Shown: positions 39,835 to 44,438 of the stretch, piece after piece
Position numbering within the stretch: position 1 is the first letter of the stretch
How the letters are laid out: every line of letters starts with the position of its first letter
NCBI GenBank assembly: GCA_035264885.1
Contig: DATFPK010000104.1
Location: 1 to 44,438, forward strand
DNA from: DATFPK01 sp035264885
GTDB taxonomy: Bacteria > Actinomycetota > Thermoleophilia > Solirubrobacterales > 70-9
Direction: 5' to 3'
DNA length: 44,438 bases
The notes under the pieces: generated by a model
Database searches by the model: none
What the model saw: only the letters and a program-made list of their open reading frames with translations
Told to the model about the DNA's origin: nothing
Program-made: the position numbers and the translations under genes

Positions 39835-40221
39835 TTGGCCGAGATGCCCGCTGCCGAGCCTTCCGATGCCTCCGCCCCCCGGGCCGAGGCCGCCGAGCGG
39901 GCGCTCGCCTTCCTGACCGAGATGTCGGTCGACATCCGCGGTGGGGCGATCCTCGCCGACGGCAGGGCGCTCGCGGCAAGCGGAGACCCGGCCGCCTGGG
40001 GCCCTGCGGCGACGGCGCTGTTCGACGCCGCGGACTTGGCCGACGGGCGTCCGGCCGACCACGTTCACGTCAACACCGAGCAGGGCGAGGTGTTCGGCGT
40101 CCGCGAGTCCGGCTTCGCCGCGGTCGCGGTCACCGACCGTTTCACCCTCGCGTCGCTGATCGCATTCGACATGCGGGCCGCGCTGCGCGACCTGGCGGGC
40201 ACCGACGGGAGACCCGCCTGA
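39835..40221 (+). CDS. Roadblock/LC7-like protein
   Basis: About 128 residues from TTG 39835, or 125 from ATG 39844. The body (RGGAILADGRALAASGD, later GEVFGVRESGFAAVAVTDRF and LASLIAFDMRAALRDLAG) follows the strand-helix pattern of Roadblock/LC7 domains, which regulate small GTPases or serve as scaffolds; this is a pattern match only. GGGGAGG sits 4 bases before the TTG. The stop overlaps the next gene start (TGATG). It begins a tight chain leading to tldD and tldE. Confidence 0.6.
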   Translation: MAEMPAAEPSDASAPRAEAAERALAFLTEMSVDIRGGAILADGRALAASGDPAAWGPAATALFDAADLADGRPADHVHVNTEQGEVFGVRESGFAAVAVTDRFTLASLIAFDMRAALRDLAGTDGRPA

Positions 40222-40457
40222 TGCCGAAGCCCCACCGGGTCCTGCTCGAGCAGCTCTCCGGCTACGCCGACGAAGCGGCCGCGTTCATGCGGCGGCGACG
40301 CCACACGAGGCGGCCGTTCGCCCGGGTCTACTACACCGACGGCTCCGCATCCGACCACCCCCCCGGGACGACCGCGGGCGACGCGCTGCACGCGGCCGCC
40401 GGCGACCTGATCGAGCTCGCCGAGGACGAGAAGCCAGCCCGGCGGTCACGAGAATGA
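40221..40457 (+). CDS. Small hypothetical protein upstream of tldD
   Basis: A 78-residue charged protein with a basic centre (FMRRRRHTRRPFARVYYTDG) and an acidic helical end (AAGDLIELAEDEKPARRS). No signal peptide or membrane segment. ATG 40221 overlaps the stop of the roadblock-like gene by one base, and its stop overlaps the tldD start by four bases, so it is translationally linked to both. It is not recognised. It could be a substrate or adaptor of TldD/TldE, but nothing in the sequence proves this. Confidence 0.65.
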   Translation: MPKPHRVLLEQLSGYADEAAAFMRRRRHTRRPFARVYYTDGSASDHPPGTTAGDALHAAAGDLIELAEDEKPARRSRE

Positions 40458-41860
40458 CCGCCGAGGGCAGCGGCTTCCCCGAGCTGATCCCGGCGGATCT
40501 GGCGGCGCGCGTCGTCGCGCGGGCGCTGCGGTCGGGCGGGGAGTTCGCCGAGGTCTACGCCGAGCGCCGCTCGGGGCTGTCGCTGTCGATCGACGAGTCG
40601 CGGGTGGAGGGCGTCCAGGGCGGCGGCGAGGAAGGCGCCGGAGTGCGCGTCGTCAGCGACGGCATCACCCACTTCGCCCACGTCGACGGCCTCGGTCCCG
40701 AGGACCTCGAACGGGCCGCGACCGAGGCGGCCGCGGCGGTCCGCGGCGGCCGGTCGAAGCCGCGGCCACTTCGCGCCCAGCAGGTGCGGCCGGAGCCGAT
40801 CCGGGTCCCGCCCGGCGACGTGCCCGCGACCGAGAAGGCGGAGCTCCTGCGGGCGGTCGACGAGCGCGGCCGCGCCCAGGGCGGTGAGGTCGTGCAGCTC
40901 TCGGCCGGCTATTCGGAGGCTCGGCGCGAGGTCACCGTCGCGAACTCCGACGGCCTCTACAGCGGCGACGACAGGACCCGTGTCCGGCTCGGCGTCCAGG
41001 CCGTTGCGCGGCGCGAGGACCGGGTCGAGACCGGCTTCGAGACGCTCGGCGCCCACCGCGGCTTCGAGCTGCTTCAGGACGACCCCGGCCTGATCGCCGA
41101 GCAGGCGGCCGGCAAGGCGCTGACCCTGCTGGACGCCTCGCCGGCGCCGGCCGGCTCGATGCCGGTTGTCGTCGGGGGCGGGTTCGGCGGCGTCCTCTTC
41201 CACGAGATGACCGGCCACGGGCTCGAAGCCGACCACGTCCAGAAGGACGCCAGCGTCTACGCCGGCCGATTGGGCGAGAGGGTCGCCGAGCCCCTGCTCA
41301 ACGCGTTCGACGACGGCCGGCTCGCCGGGGAGTGGGGCACGGACGCGATCGACGACGAGGGCACCCTTCGCCAGAAGACGCAGGTGATCGAGGAGGGCAG
41401 GCTGACCTCCTACCTCTACGACCGGCTGCGGGCGGGGCGCGACGATGTCGCCTCGACCGGCAACGGGCGGCGCGAGAGCTTCCGCCACCTGCCGATCCCA
41501 CGGATGACGAACACCTACATCGCGCCGGGGGACGCCGAGCCGGAGGAGCTGATCGCCGAGGTCAAGCAGGGCTTCTACGCGAAGTCGTTCGCCGGCGGGC
41601 AGGTCGAGCCGGCAACCGGGGACTTCGTGTTCGGCGTCTCGGAGGGCTACCTGATCGAGGACGGCAGGGTGACCACTTCCTGCCGCGGGGCGACGCTGAT
41701 CGGGAACTGCATCGACGCGCTGGCGGCGATCGACGGCGTCGCGGACGACTTCGAGATGAAGACCGGGTTCTGCGGCAAGGGCGGCCAGCGGGTGCCCGTC
41801 GGGACGGGGCAGGGCCACGTCCGGATCCGCCGGCTCACGGTTGGCGGGACCGCGGTCTGA
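40454..41860 (+). CDS. tldD: Metalloprotease TldD
   Basis: A 468-residue TldD-family subunit, the catalytic partner of the TldD/TldE heterodimer that degrades unfolded peptides and matures some peptide natural products. The zinc motif HExxxH is H250-E-M-T-G-H255 in GGVLFHEMTGHGLEAD. Further family stretches: DDEGTLRQKTQVIEEG, GNGRRESFRHLPIPRMTNTY and FVFGVSEGYLIEDGRVT. ATG 40454 overlaps the upstream stop (ATGA) and its stop overlaps tldE (TGATG). Confidence 0.93.
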   Translation: MTAEGSGFPELIPADLAARVVARALRSGGEFAEVYAERRSGLSLSIDESRVEGVQGGGEEGAGVRVVSDGITHFAHVDGLGPEDLERAATEAAAAVRGGRSKPRPLRAQQVRPEPIRVPPGDVPATEKAELLRAVDERGRAQGGEVVQLSAGYSEARREVTVANSDGLYSGDDRTRVRLGVQAVARREDRVETGFETLGAHRGFELLQDDPGLIAEQAAGKALTLLDASPAPAGSMPVVVGGGFGGVLFHEMTGHGLEADHVQKDASVYAGRLGERVAEPLLNAFDDGRLAGEWGTDAIDDEGTLRQKTQVIEEGRLTSYLYDRLRAGRDDVASTGNGRRESFRHLPIPRMTNTYIAPGDAEPEELIAEVKQGFYAKSFAGGQVEPATGDFVFGVSEGYLIEDGRVTTSCRGATLIGNCIDALAAIDGVADDFEMKTGFCGKGGQRVPVGTGQGHVRIRRLTVGGTAV

Positions 41861-43224
41861 TGGCCGCCGGCGGCGACCTGGAGGCCGCTGCGCGCGCCGG
41901 CGTCGAGGCGGCGATCGACGCCGGCGCCGGCGACGCCGAGGCCTACGCGGTCGAGGAGGCGACCCGCGAGGTGCGCGTCCACGAGCGCGAGCTCGAGAGC
42001 CTGACCGCGGCGACCGAGCGCGGCGTCGGGGTGCGGGCGTGGATCGGTGGCAGGGTCGGGTTCGCGTACGGGACCGACCTGAGCGCTCACGGCTTGCGCG
42101 CGACCGCGACCCTTGCCGCCGAGGCGGCGTCGATCGCCGACGAGGACGAGCACGCGGGGCCGCCGGGAGCGGCCGGGCCACCTCCCACCCTCGACGGGCT
42201 CCGCGACGGATCGGTCTCCGCCTGGGGACCGGATCGAGCGGCCGACCTGGCGCTGGCGGTCGAGCGCGCCGCGCTGGGCGGCGACGACCGCATCACCGGG
42301 GTCGAGCAGGCGGTCTACGCCGACAGCGCCGAACGGGTGGCGATCGCCTCCTCGACGGGGATGGACGGTTCCTATGAGACGTCGAGTTGCTACGCCTGGC
42401 TGCAGGCGATGGCGGCGAGCGGCGACGGGCGCGAGACCGGTCTCGGCTTCGGCATGGCCCGCGGGCCGGCGGGACTCGACCCCGAGGCGATCGGCGCCGA
42501 GGCCGCTCAGCGCGCCGTTTCGATGATCGGCGCCGTCAAGCCGGAATCACGGAGCTGCCCCGCCGTTCTCGACACCACCGTCGCCGCCAGTTTCGCCGGC
42601 CTGATCGGATCGACGCTCGCGGCCGATTCGGTTCAGCGCGGGCGGTCGCCGTTCGCCGGCAAGCTCGGCGAGGAGGTCGCCTCGGACGCACTAGAGCTCC
42701 ACGACGACGCCCTCGACCCGGACGGCCTGGCTTCGTCGCCGTTCGATGGCGAGGGTGTGCCGTGCGGTCGGCGGGCCCTGATCGAGGGCCGCCGCCTGCG
42801 GACGTACCTCCACGACAGCTACACGGCTCGCCGCGACGGGGTCGAGTCGACCGGGAACGCCGGCCGCGCCGGCTACCGGTCACAACCCTCTGTCTCCGCT
42901 TCGAACCTGGTCGTCGGCACCGGCGGGCGCGACCTCGCCGGGCTGTTCGAGCAGGCGGCCGAGGGCGTGTACGTCACCGACGTGGCCGGGCTGCACTCGG
43001 GAGTGAATCCGGTCACCGGGACCTTCTCGGTCGGCGCCTCGGGGACGCTCATCCGGGGCGGCGAGCAGGCGGAGCCGGTGCGGGAGTTCACGATCGCCGG
43101 CGACCTCGTCTCACTTCTCGGCGCGGTCGTCGCAACCGGGTCCCGGCGGCGCTGGGTCCCGTTCGGCGGGTCGGTCTCGACCCCGCCGGTCCTGGTCGGC
43201 GAGATCACTGTCGGCGGCTCCTGA
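41860..43224 (+). CDS. tldE: TldE/PmbA family protein
   Basis: A 454-residue partner of TldD. The TldE/PmbA pattern is present: RGVGVRAWIGGRVGFAYGTD near the N-terminus, SSTGMDGSYETSSCYAWLQA, ALIEGRRLRTYLHDSYTARR, and the C-terminal VAGLHSGVNPVTGTFSVGAS. It lacks the HExxxH zinc site, as expected for this subunit. ATG 41860 is coupled to tldD. The long open frame before it (from 41332) is a shadow of tldD. It ends the operon; the next gene, HU, begins 82 bases later. Confidence 0.92.
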   Translation: MAAGGDLEAAARAGVEAAIDAGAGDAEAYAVEEATREVRVHERELESLTAATERGVGVRAWIGGRVGFAYGTDLSAHGLRATATLAAEAASIADEDEHAGPPGAAGPPPTLDGLRDGSVSAWGPDRAADLALAVERAALGGDDRITGVEQAVYADSAERVAIASSTGMDGSYETSSCYAWLQAMAASGDGRETGLGFGMARGPAGLDPEAIGAEAAQRAVSMIGAVKPESRSCPAVLDTTVAASFAGLIGSTLAADSVQRGRSPFAGKLGEEVASDALELHDDALDPDGLASSPFDGEGVPCGRRALIEGRRLRTYLHDSYTARRDGVESTGNAGRAGYRSQPSVSASNLVVGTGGRDLAGLFEQAAEGVYVTDVAGLHSGVNPVTGTFSVGASGTLIRGGEQAEPVREFTIAGDLVSLLGAVVATGSRRRWVPFGGSVSTPPVLVGEITVGGS

Positions 43225-43306
43225 GCGCGGGCGCCGCCAGGCACGACGCCCGCCGGGACCGGTGTTAGGGTGCGCCGCGTTTCCAAGCCCGAGGAGGATT
43301 GCCAAC

Positions 43307-43588
43307 GTGACCAAAGCTGAGTTCCTGGACCAACTCGCCGGCGACCACCGGATCGGCAGCAAGAAGGCCGCCGGCGCCGCCGTCGACGCGGTGCTGGACA
43401 CGATCACCGACGCGCTGCGCAGCGGCGGCGAGGTCAACTTCACCGGCTTCGGCAAGTTCCACGTGGCCGAGCGGGGTCCTCGCCAGGGCGTGAACCCGCG
43501 GACCGGGGAGCGGATCACGATCCCGGGGGGCAAGGTCCCGCGCTTCTCGGCGGGCTCCGCGCTCAAGAACAAGGTCAAGGGCGGCTGA
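43307..43588 (+). CDS. HU-family DNA-binding protein
   Basis: A 93-residue histone-like protein. The arm and body motifs are VNFTGFGKFHVAERGPRQGV, NPRTGERITIPGGKVPRF and SAGSALKNKVKGG. GTG 43307 is preceded by GAGGAGG at 9 bases, a strong ribosome site. It compacts DNA as a dimer. It has no Lys/Ala-rich C-terminal tail of the kind found in mycobacterial HU. The stop overlaps the probable CTG start of pyrF by three bases. Confidence 0.93.
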   Translation: MTKAEFLDQLAGDHRIGSKKAAGAAVDAVLDTITDALRSGGEVNFTGFGKFHVAERGPRQGVNPRTGERITIPGGKVPRFSAGSALKNKVKGG

Positions 43589-44438
43589 GAAAGGCGCCGC
43601 CCTTCGCGGACCGGCTCGCGGCCCTCGTCGAAGAGCGCCGCAGTCAGATCTGCCTGGGTCTCGACCCGGATCCCGGCACGCTCCCCGCGGAGATGGCCGC
43701 CGGGAGCGGCGCCGAGGCCGCCGCCGCGGGGGTCGGCCGGCACTGCACCGAGCTGATCGCCGCCGCCGGCCCGGCCTGCGTCGCCGTGAAGCTCCAGCTC
43801 GCCTGCTTCGAGCGGCTCGGGGCGCCGGGCTGGGCGGCGTTGGGGCAGGCCCGCGACGCCGCCCGCGAGGCGGGCCTGCTGGTCCTCGCCGACGGCAAGC
43901 GCGGCGACGTGCCGGTGACCGCCGCGGCTTACGCGCAGGCCCTGGTCGGTGAGACCGCGACGCCATGGGGGCCGGTCGAGGGACTCGGCGCCGACGGCTT
44001 CACCGCCAACCCGCTGCTCGGCCGCGACTCGCTCGAGCCGCTGGTCGTCGCGGCGGCCGAGGCGGGCGCCGGGGTATTCGCGCTGGTCCGGACGAGCAAC
44101 CCCGGCGCCGCCGATCTCCAGGACCTCCCGGCGCCCGACCGGCCGGTGCACGAACGCCTCGCCGAGCTGGTCGCCTCGCTGGCCCGTGACCTCCAGGGCA
44201 GCGGAGGGTTGAGCGGCATGGGGGCCGTCGTCGGCGCCACCGAGCCCGAGCACATCGCCCGGCTTCGCGAGCTGATGCCGGCCGCGATCTTCCTGATCCC
44301 GGGGGTCGGCGCCCAGGGCGGCCGCCCCGAGGACCTGGCGGCGGCGTTCTCGGCGGGGCCGGCTTCGGGTCTCGTCGCCGCCTCGCGGAGCATCGCCCGG
44401 GGCCCCGATCCGGCGGCCGCGGCGGCCCGCCTCCGCGA
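43585..44438 (+). CDS. pyrF: Orotidine 5'-phosphate decarboxylase PyrF, group 2 (3' partial)
   Basis: The open frame runs to the window end and encodes OMP decarboxylase, the last step of UMP synthesis. The N-terminus reads FADRLAALVEERRSQICLGL-DPDP as in group 2 enzymes. The catalytic motif is LADGKRGDVPVTA (K105, D108), and FLIPGVGAQGG marks the phosphate site. No ATG, GTG or TTG lies in frame near the family start. CTG 43585 overlaps the HU stop (CTGA) and gives a normal N-terminus. The first in-frame ATG (43693) would delete the first active-site strand. The last few dozen residues are beyond the window. Confidence 0.88.
   Translation, partial: MRKAPPFADRLAALVEERRSQICLGLDPDPGTLPAEMAAGSGAEAAAAGVGRHCTELIAAAGPACVAVKLQLACFERLGAPGWAALGQARDAAREAGLLVLADGKRGDVPVTAAAYAQALVGETATPWGPVEGLGADGFTANPLLGRDSLEPLVVAAAEAGAGVFALVRTSNPGAADLQDLPAPDRPVHERLAELVASLARDLQGSGGLSGMGAVVGATEPEHIARLRELMPAAIFLIPGVGAQGGRPEDLAAAFSAGPASGLVAASRSIARGPDPAAAAARLR

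Overview
The window is about 44 kb of very GC-rich DNA with strong third-position G/C bias, densely packed genes, and many GTG and TTG starts. It reads as an actinobacterium. The gene content (SufBCDSU with an Rrf2 regulator, CysO/CysM/Mec-type cysteine synthesis, a fenitrothion-hydrolase-like membrane protein) suggests a deep lineage such as Thermoleophilia/Solirubrobacterales, but this is inference. I see no rRNA, tRNA, CRISPR array, insertion sequence or prophage, and no gene-free stretch longer than 300 bases.

Layout. 1-1540: partial membrane protein plus a 50-residue single-pass protein. 1613-9023: iron-sulfur assembly in two minus-strand operons (Rieske-sufB-sufD and rrf2-sufC-sufS-sufU), separated by a plus-strand ATP-dependent DNA ligase and a small ORF. 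9077-12350: GNAT acetyltransferase, response regulator and histidine kinase on the minus strand, divergent from an HtpX-like protease across a perfect palindrome. 12493-20628: sulfur transfer and cysteine synthesis: a rhodanese-E1 fusion and CysO-like carrier, a truncated SARP regulator, a polar amino-acid ABC transporter, then an operon of cysM, a queuosine-salvage-like gene, a Mec-type JAMM protease and a zinc-ribbon membrane protein. 20854-30454: secreted penicillin-acylase family protein with a degenerate peptidase, DUF1152, DUF1802, alpha/beta hydrolase and hydantoinase A/B. 30556-37035: Cys/His-finger protein, NadB, histone-deacetylase-like amidohydrolase, two coiled-coil proteins with a glycosyltransferase, serine hydrolase. 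37134-44438: orphan Flp pilin, RNase PH, RdgB, CDF transporter, small proteins, TldD/TldE, HU and partial PyrF.

How the genes fit together. The strongest theme is sulfur metabolism. SufS/SufU/SufBCD mobilise sulfur for Fe-S clusters. The rhodanese-E1 protein should load sulfide onto the CysO-like carrier, CysM should form the CysO-cysteine adduct from O-phosphoserine, and the JAMM protease should release cysteine. The promoters of both suf operons share a spaced motif (ATCCGACCA-N6-TAGG-N-TTT-N-GG), and related words lie before the rhodanese-E1 gene. This suggests the Rrf2 protein may link Fe-S assembly with sulfur-carrier charging.

Most novel leads: that regulatory motif; the queuosine-salvage-like gene inside the cysM-mec operon; a CysO-like carrier whose diglycine is capped by an arginine; the palindrome between the two-component genes and htpX; and two small genes, one roadblock-like, coupled to tldD/tldE.
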